64,000 bases of DNA from Alentia gelatinosa (Eukaryota; Annelida; Polychaeta; Phyllodocida; Polynoidae): positions 10,251,798 through 10,315,797 of the forward strand of contig OX465583.1 in assembly GCA_950022655.1 (NCBI GenBank), written 5' to 3'. Shown piece by piece: positions 20,948 to 31,704 of the stretch. A program made the translations under genes and the position numbers. Within the stretch, counting starts at the first letter, position 1. Each line of letters opens with the position of its first letter. The notes under the pieces were generated by a model. That model was not told the origin of the DNA and ran no database searches. It saw nothing but the letters and a program-made list of their open reading frames with translations.

Positions 20948-21580
20948 TTTTATTATCCATCATATATATGAAGTCACCAATGAAAATGTATCGGCACTCA
21001 GTAAACACTACCATAAAAACCTGTCAGATACTATAACAATTGTATAGAGATTCAAGTCCATGGAATATGGCACCAAAGCCATTGTGTACGGGGAAATAGT
21101 CCCTTTGGACTATAAAGCCCCTAAAAAGTTTCTACTGATATACCTTTTAGTATGGCAGATCCTGGGTTTAATCTATTCAAGAAGGTGGGATAATGAATAC
21201 AACAAACGATGGTTTTGTAGACAGGTGACTCTGTCAACCACTCGCTAATGCTCGTATACTACTATGCGTCAACTCATCGTGGTTTACGGCCGCCTGTCCA
21301 CAAAACCATCGATTGTCTACTTAGTAGATGTCCGTTTTCCTGTTGCCACCGTAATATACTCGCTAACGCTCGTGTATTACTACGCGTCAACCCATCGTGG
21401 TTTACGGCCGCCTGTCCACAAAACCATCGATTATTGTCTACTTAGTAGATGTCCATTTTCCTGTTGACGCCGTAATATACTCGCTTACGCTCGTGTATTA
21501 CTACGCATCAACCCATCTTGGTTTATGACCGCCTGTCCACAAGACCATCGATTATTGTCTCTGTATCTGCTAAAGCTAGT
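20948..21580. mobile_element. Composite element: 250-bp TIR module plus amplified palindrome half
   Basis: Module 20948-21197 with ends TTTATTATCCATC and GGTGGGATAATGAA; the interior resembles 29486-29737 (GGGGAAATAGTCCCTTT versus GGGGAAAGTAGTCCCTTT). The palindrome starts CAACAAACGATGGTTTTGT, and its right half is then tandemly repeated about three times with a period of about 119 bp (ACTCGCTAATGCTCG, ACTCGCTAACGCTCG, ACTCGCTTACGCTCG near 21239, 21358 and 21478). Overlapping ORFs of 62-78 codons are artefacts. Confidence 0.8.
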
Positions 21581-21872
21581 GGCGAACTTTCGTGCCACCT
21601 GTCAGTAATAAACAAAGGTCACATTCAGCTCCAGTCTATACACAGACTTCATGTCCAATCAACCTCCGTGTACAGCCGATACACGTCAAGCGTACTCAGA
21701 CACAAACTGGGGCCCGTTTATAACTGTCTTATAACTGTGTGCGAATGTCTATGAAATACTGCCCTCTGCTAGGGGGAAATTAATAAGAATGTTCGTGCCA
21801 CTGTGACTGTGCCTTATTAAGTCATTAAAATGGCATCTTTTTTTTATCGATTTGAGGTATATAAAAATAAGC

Positions 21873-22017
21873 AAACGTCCTCATTGTGGACGAAATGTTC
21901 TTGGTCAGTCGTCAATTTCATACATCATTCCGCCTGTCTTCCGCCTATGGCGTCAGGCAGTATGAAATCGACGACTGAACTCGAACAGGAACCGTTTCGC
22001 CCACAGTATGGACGTTT
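21873..22017. mobile_element. 145-bp palindromic MITE-like element, copy 2
   Basis: Same ends and centre as 6481-6621: AAACGTCCTCATTGTGGACG at left, CAGTATGGACGTTT at right, with GTCAGTCGTCAATTTCATAC paired to GTATGAAATCGACGACTGA. Confidence 0.85.
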
Positions 22018-22025
22018 CCTAATAA

Positions 22026-22225
22026 TAATCTAGGTCTGTACAGGAAGACCCTTTTTTTGTATGTTATACAAGTGTTATTGTCTAATAACATTCAAGTCTG
22101 TTCGCTAAGACAATAATAGCCATACATAAGGTCGTCCACAAGTGATGAATAAAGTTGACCCACATCGTCCCTGGGTCTCTATGGCATACAGAAAAGGCTC
22201 TTCATGTACGATCCTAGATTATCAG
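22026..22225. mobile_element. GGGGCC-TTTAATAATC family element, ends lost
   Basis: AATAATCTAGGTCTGTACAG at left and TGTACGATCCTAGATTATCA at right, with CTGTTCGCTAAGACAATAAT and CATCGTCCCTGGGTCTCTAT inside. It lies 8 bp from the palindromic element to its left. Confidence 0.78.
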
Positions 22226-22357
22226 ACCGTGCTTGCACGCTTTAAATACATTGCCAAAAAGTTAGAGGGGTCATATATAGACTTTCAGCATGCTTCCAGA
22301 AAACTATCCCTTCAATCTATGTGTGCTATTCACTGTGATAGTGTATCAGGTTTTTAG

Positions 22358-22893
22358 TAGTCCGAGAGGCTCTGACTGTTTAGCGGTGCTGCGGACATTC
22401 AGAGAGCACAACAGCTTATTGTAGTTATTCCTATAGTAGAGAAAACCACTTCCTTGGTTTTGGGTATTCCTGTCAATGTCAGTGCATGTTTCTGCGCCCT
22501 TACCTTCACAGGTGTATAATAAATCCTTTTTGATGATAAGAACTCCTTTTTTGTTTCTTGGGTTGCTTTTTGGAGCCTTTTTGTACAACTCATTTGACCA
22601 CATTTCACTACTTCTACTTCTCCCAACTGCAGAATGCCTTGACATGGATTTTACAAACATTGGCTGTTCTATTATTTAGAACTAATGCAAAGGTAGGAAC
22701 TTACTGTCATTTTACTGCATTTTCCCTCAGGAAGCTGTCTACCACAAAATTAGAAAGATTCTACCTCCATTTAAATGCAAAACACCTGGTGATCTGAGAT
22801 GTACCAATCTGGTCGACCAGTTTGCATAGAGCTCTATGGGTGTGCTCTCTGACTGTCCGCAGCACCGCTAAACAGTCAGAGCCTCTCGGACTA
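22358..22893. mobile_element. hAT-like non-autonomous element, 536 bp, with 8-bp TSD
   Basis: TIRs of about 53 bp with a single mismatch: TAGTCCGAGAGGCTCTGACT at left and its complement AGTCAGAGCCTCTCGGACTA at right. Flanked by a perfect 8-bp direct repeat GTTTTTAG (22350-22357 and 22894-22901). TA-initial ends with an 8-bp duplication fit the hAT superfamily. Interior ORFs (up to 104 codons) show no transposase features. Confidence 0.88.
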
Positions 22894-22910
22894 GTTTTTA
22901 GAGGCATGCT

Positions 22911-23307
22911 CAGAGGAGGTGTGAAGCGTAGCGCCCCCTATCGTTTTGGCATGGTCTCAAATGACAGCTGAATACGGATTCCTATGCTAAAATAGGCTAA
23001 CTAGTAACAGCTACTACATACAAACTGTTAGAGCTCTATCAAAAATCTTTTCAGATATTGATAGAGTGATATCTAATGTACTCTAAACCACAATGGAGCT
23101 CAATAGAGCTCGACGTTTTATGGCTGTTTGGTCTTGTGGAATACAGCCTTATTTCTCATAGGCTATGGCTTGGAAGCCTCACACAGTCCTTTCTCATGAG
23201 CTCCTTACCCTCTGCTGGCAGGTTTGAAAGTGGCGCCTTGAACCCTGCCACGATCGCATATATGAGTTGGGTGCCTATAGGGGGCGCTACGCTTCACACC
23301 TCCTCTG
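22911..23307. mobile_element. hAT-like MITE, 397 bp, CAGAGGAGGTGTGAAGCG ends, copy 1
   Basis: Left end CAGAGGAGGTGTGAAGCGTA; right end TACGCTTCACACCTCCTCTG, exactly complementary. Flanked by a 9-bp direct repeat AGGCATGCT (22902-22910 and 23308-23316). It inserted one TSD away from the element at 22358-22893. A second copy of the same length class is at 31705-32102. Confidence 0.9.
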
Positions 23308-23664
23308 AGGCATGCTTAGCTAGCCATGACCAATCACTTGAGACTGATATACGTCATTGACCCACTGGTGCTTGATATAATTGGACCCTCAACTCAGGCA
23401 GTTGCAGAAATGGCAAGTTGACTGGGTCCAAGTGGGTTACAGAAAGCTATCCATATACTGAATGTAACCTAAACCTTTTAATTGTTATACATTTATAATT
23501 GCACGCTCATTCATCAAAGATGCACATTCTATTTGCTCCTAGATAAAGCGCCTGAGCTAGTCTGTATGGCCTTGGACGTATTGATAACATTGAGGATCAA
23601 TCTTCATTGATAGTTTTCAGAAAAATACCAAAATCCTCTTAATTTCTGGAAATGCAAATGTTCG

Positions 23665-23880
23665 ATCAAATCAGAGACATATGGGAACCCTTTTCTGTGC
23701 CTCGTACAAGGGTTATCGTTCAATAATGTTAAAGTCTGTTCGCTAAGACAGTAATAGCCATCCATAAGCTCGTCCGGAAGTGTTGAATAAAGTTGACCCA
23801 CATCGTCCCTGGGTCTCTATGGCATACAGAAAAGGGTCTTCATGTACGATCCTAGATTATTAAAGGGGCCCCTGGATGCC
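23665..23880. mobile_element. GGGGCC-TTTAATAATC family element, left end truncated
   Basis: From GGAACCCTTTTCTGTGCCTC to GATCCTAGATTATTAAAGGG then GCCCC. Contains CTGTTCGCTAAGACAG and CATCGTCCCTGGGTCTCTAT as in the other copies. Confidence 0.78.
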
Positions 23881-24835
23881 TCATCATCATGTAGAGTTCA
23901 GTAGTTGACATTGTTGACATTACTGAAGCTCGTAGATATACGCCTGGTTAGTGAAATATAAAACCAGTTAGAAGTTGCGTGTGGACGTAGGGGAGTGGGC
24001 GGGGTTTATCGATTACTGTCGTCGCCGAGTACACAGTAACATGAGATATATTCTTCTACTTCCAGCAAAATGTCCCTACTCGCTCAAATATGTCTCATAC
24101 TAATTATGAAGCACATGTACAACATAGTGAATTAGGAGAAAGTATTACCGTGATATATGAAAAAGATGGAAAGATGTAGTTATCTAGACACCATCAATTG
24201 GCATGGAAGAATTATAGGCGTGGTAACTGTATACTATATGTATGTATCATTGTTTTATATACGTGTGTTACGTGCTACATCGATTTGCTTGGGAGAACGA
24301 CAATTGTATTGTCAAATGATACGTGATTATATTGACAGAAAAAAAGAAAGTTAAAACACATTTTATTCGTATTTATAACAAGTCCGAATTTGGAATGGTT
24401 GTGTTTGTTTTCAATAAAATGTCGTTGATTATGATCATCTCAGAGTTTATTTTCACATAGTATAACCCATACCATTTTCTTGAAACTTACAAAATATAGT
24501 AAATATCTAGTACTATCCATTTAAATGTTAGAAACTACGTCCTTATTATTGAAGAAACTGAAGAAAACTATATTTCCGAGAAATTTCCTATATGAATAAG
24601 GCAAATGTAAATAGTCAGTTTTTATTGATTTGAGTTAGGTTAAACTAAAACTAGTAAATTAAAAAAAAAGTTAAAAATCGATACAAAAAGACTTGGATTT
24701 TATTCATCAGGCATCTGAAAATGTATCAATACACTAATTTCAATGTATAAACGTAACTATCCCAAAATCACCAGGTAGCGCTTCTGTGAATTGTCTGTGA
24801 ATATGCCTTTAAGGTTGAATGAGGGAGGTGGGAAC
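23881..24835. other. AT-rich intergenic stretch
   Basis: Nothing recognised: no element ends, tandem structure or supported ORF over about 950 bp. The best available candidate for unique sequence in this part of the window. Confidence 0.5.
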
Positions 24836-24895
24836 AGCCCCCTCCCCCCCTCCACCTATCATGAAGGGGAGGGGGCGGGGGGGGGGGGGGCTGAT
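24836..24895. repeat. C-rich then G-rich homopolymer patch
   Basis: CCCCCTCCCCCCCTCC followed about 20 bp later by GGGGGCGGGG and a G run of about 12; the two can pair as a short hairpin. Confidence 0.8.
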
Positions 24896-25059
24896 TACTG
24901 TCTGGTGCTGAACCACCTGTGACCGGTGGCGCCCTCCAGTGGCAATGTAATACATCGCTAGTACCCGGCCGCACACTTTCAGGTTACAACACAGACTGCG
25001 TATTCTCGACCAGCGAAAGGTATTCGGCACTTAATAATAGTCAAGTCGGAGAGGGAGGG

Positions 25060-25470
25060 GATTCTGTAGCCTGGAAGCCTGGCCTCTGTGCCCACTCACA
25101 TAATAGGCCAGGTAACGCCCTCCATTTTCTTGGTGCATTATGGGTAACGCCTCCTTTTTCCTGGTGCATCATGGGTAACAGTGTTCACTAGCTTGTACTA
25201 GGCTGTCTTTTAGGGAGATATTCTAACAAAATATCTTTTGAAAGGTTGCCATTACTTCATTTTTTTATTATCCTTTCTTATATGAACAAGTCGAAATAAG
25301 CTATTTGGGGAACCTCGTGAGGGAGAGAGGTTGTGCTAGTTCTCCTTGCCACTACAAATCAGCGGGGAACCAGCGACAGTTCAAAGTCGCCCACGTGTTG
25401 GTCTAGCTGGGCGTTACCTGTCCCATATTTCATTGGGTCAGGGAACCAGCCTAGGGATACTGTAGAAGGG
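25060..25470 (-). repeat. Dispersed repeat (GGTGCATTATGGGTAACGCC family), reverse copy
   Basis: Order of landmarks: GGAAGCCTGGCCTCTGTGCC, ATAATAGGCCAGGTAACGCC, CTTGGTGCATTATGGGTAAC, GGGGAACCTCGTGAGGGAGA, CTCCTTGCCACTACAAATCA, GCGGGGAACCAGCG, GGCGTTACCTGTCCCATATT and GTCAGGGAACCAG. This is the reverse complement of the family at 3726 and 4305. Confidence 0.78.
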
Positions 25471-25849
25471 CATTACAACTTACCTTGACAAAAAAATGTT
25501 TACTGCATTGTATATAATTAGGAACAAATAGTATGACTCAATATGGAATTATAAAAAAAGATAACAATTTATAAATTAGTGTGGAATTATATAAAAATAA
25601 CAATTAAAAGGATTGGGTTATATTCATTCTATGAATAGTTTTTGTAACCCACTTGCACCCAGTCAACTTGCCATTTCTGCAACTGGCCGACTCTAGGACC
25701 CAAACATATCAAGCACCAGTGGGTCAATGAGGGTATTTCGGTCTCTAAAGGATCGGTCATGATCAGCTGGGCATGCCTCTAAGACACTGAGACACTGGCC
25801 ACCTGCACCTTTGGCACGGAGATAGTAAAGGGGACGTTTTTATTGCCTG

Positions 25850-26225
25850 GAAGCCTGGCCTATGTGTTCACTCACATTTAGGGCAAGGTACCGCCTGCCA
25901 TTTTTTTGGTGCATTATGGGTAAAGCCCGCCATTTTTACGCTGGTTTACCAGCTAGAGGACGTGACGAAATCTGTTATGTTTTTTAAAGAGAAATTCTAA
26001 TAGGTTATCTTTCATCTTTTGAAAGGTTGATATTACTTTAAACGGGTGTCCGTTAGGCAGGGTTCTACTGTAATTGGGGAACCTTGTAAGGGAGACAGGT
26101 TGTGCTGGTTAACCTTGCCACTGCAAATCACCAGGGAACCAGTGAAAGTTCAAAGTAGCTCACTTTTTGGTCTAGCTGGGCATTATTTGTCTCATATTTC
26201 ATTGGGACAGGGAACCAGTCTAAAG
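25850..26225 (-). repeat. Dispersed repeat, same family, reverse copy
   Basis: GCCTGGAAGCCTGGCCTATG, TTGGTGCATTATGGGTAAAG, TTTACGCTGGTTTACCAGC, GGGGAACCTTGTAAGGGAGA and GACAGGGAACCAGTCTA. About 380 bp from the previous copy in the same orientation. Confidence 0.78.
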
Positions 26226-26244
26226 GGCTAGTTCCACCAATACG

Positions 26245-26580
26245 ATGGATTTACAATGGTATATCTTGGTATATTTTGTTATATCTTACAGTGTTGCGAT
26301 ATGTCGTACCTCCTTTGTCGTGGTATATCGCTTGCGATGATATGTGTACTTTTTCGCGATGTCCTGTGTCTATTTTGGTGCTCCACCACCGCAACACCTC
26401 AAGATCTATTGCTGACATATTGCCGCATACCGCAATCAAATGCGACAAGAACACGGCACAAGTGCTTAATCAGACCGATGCATCATGGCAAATATGCACG
26501 CAATTATTCAAAACCTAGCAAGATTTAGCAAGACAACCAAATCGTCACTAATCTCGCTACATCTTGTGTGTTGGCAGAAC
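26245..26580 (+). repeat. Dispersed repeat, inverted relative of 5225-5640
   Basis: TGGTATATTTTGTTATATCT, TACAGTGTTGCGATATGTCG, GGTGCTCCACCACCGCAACA and AATCTCGCTACATCTTGTGT, each the complement of phrases at 5225-5640 in opposite order. Short ORFs inside are unsupported. Confidence 0.7.
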
Positions 26581-27015
26581 CAGCACTTAACACTGACCAC
26601 TTGGCGGGTTCAGAGCTGACCGTGGCGGGGTCACGACACCCTCCCTGTGGGAACATCAACAAGTCCGGGGAGGGTTGTGGACAGCTGAGGACACTGAGGG
26701 GCCTTTTAACGACGACTATCAGCAGTCATTCAGTGTCAGGTGGGGTCGTTCCCACCACCTCCAGCCACAGCAAACTGAACGGCTCTACTGAAGCCACAGG
26801 GAACGGGCTGACAGTCAGCATTATCATTGAACCATTCCTCTGTGTGGGAACTCAAAGATCTCTCACCTCGGTAAATGTGTAGGGGTGAGATTTCTACCTA
26901 AATTTATACTTAGAAATTTTCGCCACGCCCTCATAAAAATGGGGGCTGTTACCGGAGATGCACCAGAAAAATGGCAGGCTATGATATAAACTTAGATAGA
27001 AATCTCACCCCAACT
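26581..27015 (+). repeat. Unassigned sequence with SINE-tail fragments
   Basis: A 104-codon open frame ends in this stretch (26568-26882) without recognisable features. At 26858-26921, CTCTCACCTCGGTAAATGTG and GGGGTGAGATTTCTACCTAA match the SINE body in the plus orientation; at 26990-27007 a reverse fragment, GATAGAAATCTCACCCC, follows. Confidence 0.5.
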
Positions 27016-27019
27016 CATA

Positions 27020-27836
27020 GACCCGCTGAGTAGTCAATGTGACCCGCGGTCAGCTCCTCACCCGCTGAGTAGTCAATGTGACCCGCGGTCAGCTCCTCAC
27101 CCGCTGAGTAGTCAATGTGACCCGCGGTCAGCTCCTCACCCGCTGAGTAGTCGATGTGAGCCGCGGTCAGCTCCTCACCCGCTGAGTAGTCGATGTGAGC
27201 CGCGGGCAGCTCTTCACCCGCTGAGAGGTCAATGTGACCCGTGGTCAGCTCCTCACCCGCTGAGTAGTCGATTTGACCCGCGGTCAGCTCCTCACCCGCT
27301 GAGTAGTCAATGTGACCCGCGGTCAGCTCCTCACCCGCTGAGATGTCGATGTGACCCGCGGTCAGCTCCTCACCCGCTGAGTAGTCAATGTGACCCGCGG
27401 TCAGCTCCTCACCCGCTGAGATGTCGATGTGACCCGCGGTCAGCTCCTCACCCGCTGAGTAGTCAATGTGACCCGCGGTCAGCTCCTCACCCGCTGAGTA
27501 GTCAATGTGACCCGCTGTCAGCTCCTCACCCGCTGAGTAGTCAATGTGACCCGCGGTCAGCTCCTCACCCGCTGAGTAGTCAATGTGACCCGCGGTCAGC
27601 TCCTCACCCGCTGAGTAGTCAATGTGACCCGCGGACAGCTCCTCACCCGCTGAGTAGTCGATTTGACCCGCGGTCAGCTCCTCACCCGCTGAGTAGTCAA
27701 TGTGACCCGCGGTCAGCTCCTCACCCGCTGAGATGTCGATGTGACCCGCGGTCAGCTCCTCACCCGCTGAGTAGTCAATGTGACCCGCGGTCAGCTCCTC
27801 ACCCGCTGAGTAGTCAATGTGACCCGCGGTCAGCTT
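27020..27836. repeat. Minisatellite, 39-bp unit, about 21 copies
   Basis: Unit CACCCGCTGAGTAGTCAATG then TGACCCGCGGTCAGCTCCT. Very homogeneous; variants are ATGTCGATG, GTCGATTTG and CGGGCAGCTCTT. Each unit contains CCGCGG. Homogeneity suggests recent expansion or efficient conversion. Confidence 0.96.
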
Positions 27837-27884
27837 TACACAACTGAGCAGTGAGATTGGCCTGCAGTCAGTTCTTCACAGCTG

Positions 27885-28050
27885 AGTTTGTTTGTTGTTT
27901 GTTTGTTGGGTAGTTTAACGTCCAATATGTTCTTTTAGACTTACTTTGAGTTTGATGGTGATTGGATCTATAAGATGAATTTAGGTAGAAATCTCACCGC
28001 TACACATTTACCGAGGTGAGAGTTCTTTTAGTTCCCACACCACATAGACA
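27885..28050 (-). mobile_element. tRNA-headed SINE, head missing
   Basis: TTTGTTGGGTAGTTTAACGT, ATAAGATGAATTTAGGTAGA and CCACACCACATAGACATAAT match the tail and body. The tRNA-like head expected after 28050 is absent, as in a 5'-truncated retroposed copy. Confidence 0.78.
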
Positions 28051-28654
28051 TAATTGACCTGCTATGGTGGAGGGGGTGGTCCACGGTCAACTGGCTCTTC
28101 ATTCACCAAGCACTGGCCACAGCCGGCTCCGTTCTACTCCCCAACAACCACTCATCACCTCTGTTTGCATATCATTATATACCCATGGCCGACCATCTAT
28201 TAAATACTACCCGCTGCTATGGGTGCTGCAGTATCAATAATATGACATAACACACTCTCAAAACAGTACGAAAAATCTGGTAGGAGAGTAACAAACAGGT
28301 CAATGCGGCCGCTTATTCAACCCGACCAGAGCTAACTTTGCGTAGCTCTGGTTGCCAGTGTACTTCACAACTGCACTGATGCACTTTTCCACTAGGTGGC
28401 AGCAGGTCTACATATGGTTACAGCATGATATCATAACCTATTCTAAATTCGCCTCTCTTACCTTATTTAACTGCACTCCCCAGTTGCTGTTCGTGAAACT
28501 GACATATTGCCCAGTGTGTTTTTCCGGCACGTGTCTCGGCATACACAGTGTAATGGTTGACTGGACTGACCGGTCAATGTGCACCAGGTGGACTCCAGGT
28601 GCTGAATAATGACTAGTAATCAGCCGAGTTACAAACACATCCACTATCCAGGCT
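28051..28654. other. Intergenic stretch with a repeat fragment
   Basis: 28255-28345 matches the left part of the dispersed repeat at 4305 (CTGGTAGGAGAGTAACAA, GACCAGAGCTAA). The remainder, with two short opposed ORFs at 28352-28644, shows nothing recognisable. Confidence 0.45.
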
Positions 28655-28900
28655 TTTTAACCCTTTAAAGACAAATGCTGGTAGTTGGGTGATTCATAAA
28701 TTCTATTGATTTTTGAAAATAACTCTGGATTATATAAGTTTCATATATCAGCAAATAGAAAATGCATAAAAAATGCATGTCACCATATTAATTTCTATGG
28801 GAAGGCTATCTGAAAAGATAAGTGCTTAACTATTGGTGTCTATGGGAAACTGCAATATTTTGACTTTTTGCTAAATGACACTGATGTTCTATTAACCCCT
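28655..28900. repeat. Dispersed repeat, AAAGACAAATGCTGGTAGTT family
   Basis: TTAACCCTTTAAAGACAAAT, GGTAGTTGGGTGATTCATAA, TTTCTATGGGAAGGC and TTAACTATTGGTGTCTATGG match 54340-54770, where the second half is present twice. The right end, TTAACCCCTTAACTGCAGCA, resembles the ends of the element at 14438. Confidence 0.75.
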
Positions 28901-28902
28901 TA

Positions 28903-29172
28903 ACTGCAGCATGATGCCTCCAGCCATTCCCCTGGCAACAGCAGCATGATGCCTCCAGGCACTCCCTGGCTACAGCAGGAAGATGCCTCCAGGCATTTCC
29001 CTAGCTACAGCAGAAAGATGCCTCCAGGCATTCCCCTGGCTACAGCAGGAAGATGCCTCCAGGAATTCCCCTGGCTACAGCAGGAAGATGCCTCCAGGCA
29101 TTCCCCTGGCTACAGCAGGAAGATGCCTCCAGGTATTCCCCTAGCTACAGCAGGAAGATACCTCCAGGCATC
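28903..29172. repeat. Minisatellite, 35-bp unit, about 7-8 copies
   Basis: Unit GCTACAGCAGGAAGATGCCT then CCAGGCATTCCCCTG. It starts inside the GCAGCATGATGCCTCC phrase that is the terminal sequence of the adjacent TTAACCC element, so it appears to have expanded from that end. Confidence 0.92.
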
Positions 29173-29194
29173 TAAAGGCCTTTCTCCACTGTGT

Positions 29195-29475
29195 GTGTGT
29201 GGGGGGGGGGGGGGGGGGGGAGGAGGGCTTGCGATCCTGTCCCTCTGGAGGGACAGGATCGCAAGCGCGACGTTCCATATAGCTTACGATCCTGGGTACC
29301 GCATGTACCTCGGATCGCAAGGTAAAATCGATTCTGTGGGGAGACTACCCTGCTTGCGACTGGAGCGCTTGCAATCCTAGGTACATAGGTACGCGTACCA
29401 AATATCAATCATGTTTGACGTTTAAAAACGCTTGCGATCCGGGGTACATGCGGTGCCTCCAGTCTGAGACTGGAG
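29195..29475. repeat. (GT)n, G20 run and cluster of CTTGCGATCC inverted repeats
   Basis: A G run of about 19 at 29202-29220. 29227-29266 is a perfect 19-bp inverted repeat, GCTTGCGATCCTGTCCCTC, with a 2-nt centre. Further CTTGCGATCC/GGATCGCAAG pieces at 29285-29322 and 29428-29445 are associated with GGTAC(C)GCATGTACC. Hairpin-rich, unclassified. Confidence 0.8.
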
Positions 29476-29485
29476 GGAAACTTGC

Positions 29486-29890
29486 TTTATTATCCATCGT
29501 ATACAAAGCCCCCATTGAAAATGTAAAGGGACCCAGTAAACCACGACCTATTGTATAAAACCTGTCATATACCATAACTGTGGTATACGGAATCAAACCT
29601 GTGGTATACGGCCTCAAAACCATGGTATACGGGGAAAGTAGTCCCTTTTGCTTTAGAGCAAAGAAATAGTTCCTGTTGTTATACCCGTCAATATGGCAAT
29701 TAATGGGTTTGATTTATTCGAAAAGATGGATAATAAATACAACAAACGATGGTTTTGTGGACAGGCGGCTCTGTAAACCACTCGCGGTTGACCTCGTAAT
29801 ACACTCGCTAGCGCTCGTGTATTACTACGCGTCAACCTCTCGTGGTTTACGGCCGTCTGCCACAAAACCATCGATTATTGTCTATGTCTC
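29486..29890. mobile_element. Composite element: 252-bp TIR module plus palindrome, single-copy form
   Basis: Module 29486-29737: TTTATTATCCATC...GATGGATAATAAA. Palindrome 29738-29884: CAACAAACGATGGTTTTGTG at left, CACAAAACCATCGATTATTG at right, apex ATACACTCGCTAGCGCTCG then TGTAT. Unamplified counterpart of 20948-21580. Confidence 0.85.
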
Positions 29891-30505
29891 CACTGTGCGT
29901 TTTGCCGACTGGGCGTACCGATGTACCTAGAATCGCACAGTGGAGACCACAGTGGTTGCTTAGGGGCATTAGTAATACTCATATAGAAAATTCAATAAAT
30001 GAATCAATGATTGTTTGAATTAAAAGAAATTTTGACAAAGGATAAGTTCCATATTGGCCTTTGATATGGTACAACAAATTTCCAACAATTACCATGGTAA
30101 ATTACTCAAATCGCGTGACACATCCCGTAATATTGCAATTTTCCAAATAAGGTGCCTGCTGTAAGAGGGCTGTTTCTGCAGACAATGCCTGCAGTGATAT
30201 GCTGTACAGGGGAATTGATTGCCTCAGGGAAAGGGTTAAGAGTGTGGTATTCTGAAGGGAAATAAACCGACAGAGGCTTAACCCTTTAAGGATGTGTGCC
30301 TGTGACCATGCTACTTCTGTAAGGCCGTTTTCGTCGGCAAGTGTAAAGGGGCTTTATCACTGGGGATTAAAATAGACTGCTCCGGTGAGGCCTGGAGTTA
30401 GAGAGGCGCCCAGACAATTCAGCACAACCCCCTGTAGGTGTGCCCAGACACAAAGAGCCACCAGATATTTGTTAATTGTCGGCAGTAGAGCAATATCGCC
30501 GACTC
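29891..30505. other. Intergenic stretch with TTAACCC-type remnants
   Basis: CTGCAGACAATGCCTGCAG at 30176, GGGAAAGGGTTAAG at 30227 and GGCTTAACCCTTTAAGG at 30275 look like ends of elements related to 14438-14969. No gene. Confidence 0.5.
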
Positions 30506-30508
30506 TTA

Positions 30509-31087
30509 CTGTAAAACCCTGCTTGTAAGCCCATTATTTTTAGGGATAGGAATTTTTCCAAAAATTGTATTTTTTTATAAACTCCAAATCAGTACAGATC
30601 TATAATAAAGTACCAAAAAAACAGAGATATTCAAATGTTTATCATTTAATGGTAGTAAATTGTGAACAATGACCATACGGCACACTTAACACTGTTTACT
30701 GTTTATTTACGAAATTCATCTGTATGTATTCTCGTCAATTATGAACCACTCTATCTCACGTGTAAAAGTATGAAACTGTTATATTGATATGAGACTTTTG
30801 TGTTCAGCATTGTTCCGTTTGTATGGAAGAACGATTTGTAATCGAATTCTAACGTCTAAATAAATAATAAAAAGAAATTTGCCAGATAGCATGTGTTATC
30901 CTATATTGTTACAAAAGCTCATTGGACCGTTCATATGCTATACCGAAAATTCTACAAAGAGTTGTGAGTGCGGGGGAATGGGGGGTGGGGGGGGGGGGGG
31001 TGGAGGGCCAGGACCCAAAAGTTGGGAGTGGGCTTATAAGCGGGATGGGCTTATAAGCGGGGTGGGCTTATAAGCGGGGTTTTACGG
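30509..31087. mobile_element. 579-bp MITE with CTGTAAAACCC ends and TA duplication
   Basis: TA|CTGTAAAACCCTGCTTGTAAG at left; CTTATAAGCGGGGTTTTACGG|TA at right, with the phrase GGGCTTATAAGCGGGGT repeated three times before the right end. Contains a G run of about 14 near 30985. Ends resemble the pogo-like CAGTAAAACCCC elements. Confidence 0.8.
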
Positions 31088-31314
31088 TAGTTGGACCAGC
31101 CCCGCCAGCCTCACGGGAGTTGTCTAGACCTGAGGCGGGCAGGAGGTTGGGTGGGGCCCGGCCGCCGCCCTGCGTCAATGGAGTAAATCCCATACGACAG
31201 AGCACTGAGCCCAGCCGAACGTTGTCTCAACCTACACTGGCCACCAGAGCAAATGGTTGTTACATTACGTTAGATGTGGTGGGGTTAAATCCGCGGCCAC
31301 CTTCACCCACAAGC

Positions 31315-31704
31315 CGGGAAGCCTATGTGCTCACTCACATATTAGGCCAGATAACGCCAGCCATTTTTCTGGTGCATCATGGGTAAGAACCGCCATATTT
31401 ACGCTGGTTTACCCGCTAGAGGGCGTAGCAAAATCTATTATGTTTTTTAAAGAAACATTCAGATAAGTTATCTTTTATCTTTTAAAAGCATGCTATAATA
31501 AATAAGTACTAGCGAGTTACTTGGGGAACATCATGGAGGAGAGAGGCACTCTCCTATCAGAGATCCTGCTGGGAGAGTGGGAGAGAGGTTGTGCTGATTT
31601 TCCTTGCCACTGCAAATCAGCGGGGATCCAGGAAAGTTCAAAGTCCCTCGTTTAGCTGGGCGGTTCCTGTCCCATTGTTCATTAGGGCAGGGAACCAGTC
31701 TATA
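31315..31704 (-). repeat. Dispersed repeat (GGTGCATCATGGGTAA family), interrupted
   Basis: GGGAAGCCTATGTGCTCACT, TAGGCCAGATAACGCC, CTGGTGCATCATGGGTAAG, TTACGCTGGTTTACCCGCTA, GAGAGGTTGTGCTGATTTTC, CCATTGTTCATTAGGGCAGG and GGAACCAGTCTATA. The hAT-like MITE is inserted at its right end. Confidence 0.78.

Noticed and set aside
27020..27836. CRISPR-like regular array
   Set aside because: Units are contiguous tandem copies with no unique spacers, the host is a eukaryote, and there are no cas genes. The same applies to the arrays at 19672, 57047, 60650 and 62915.
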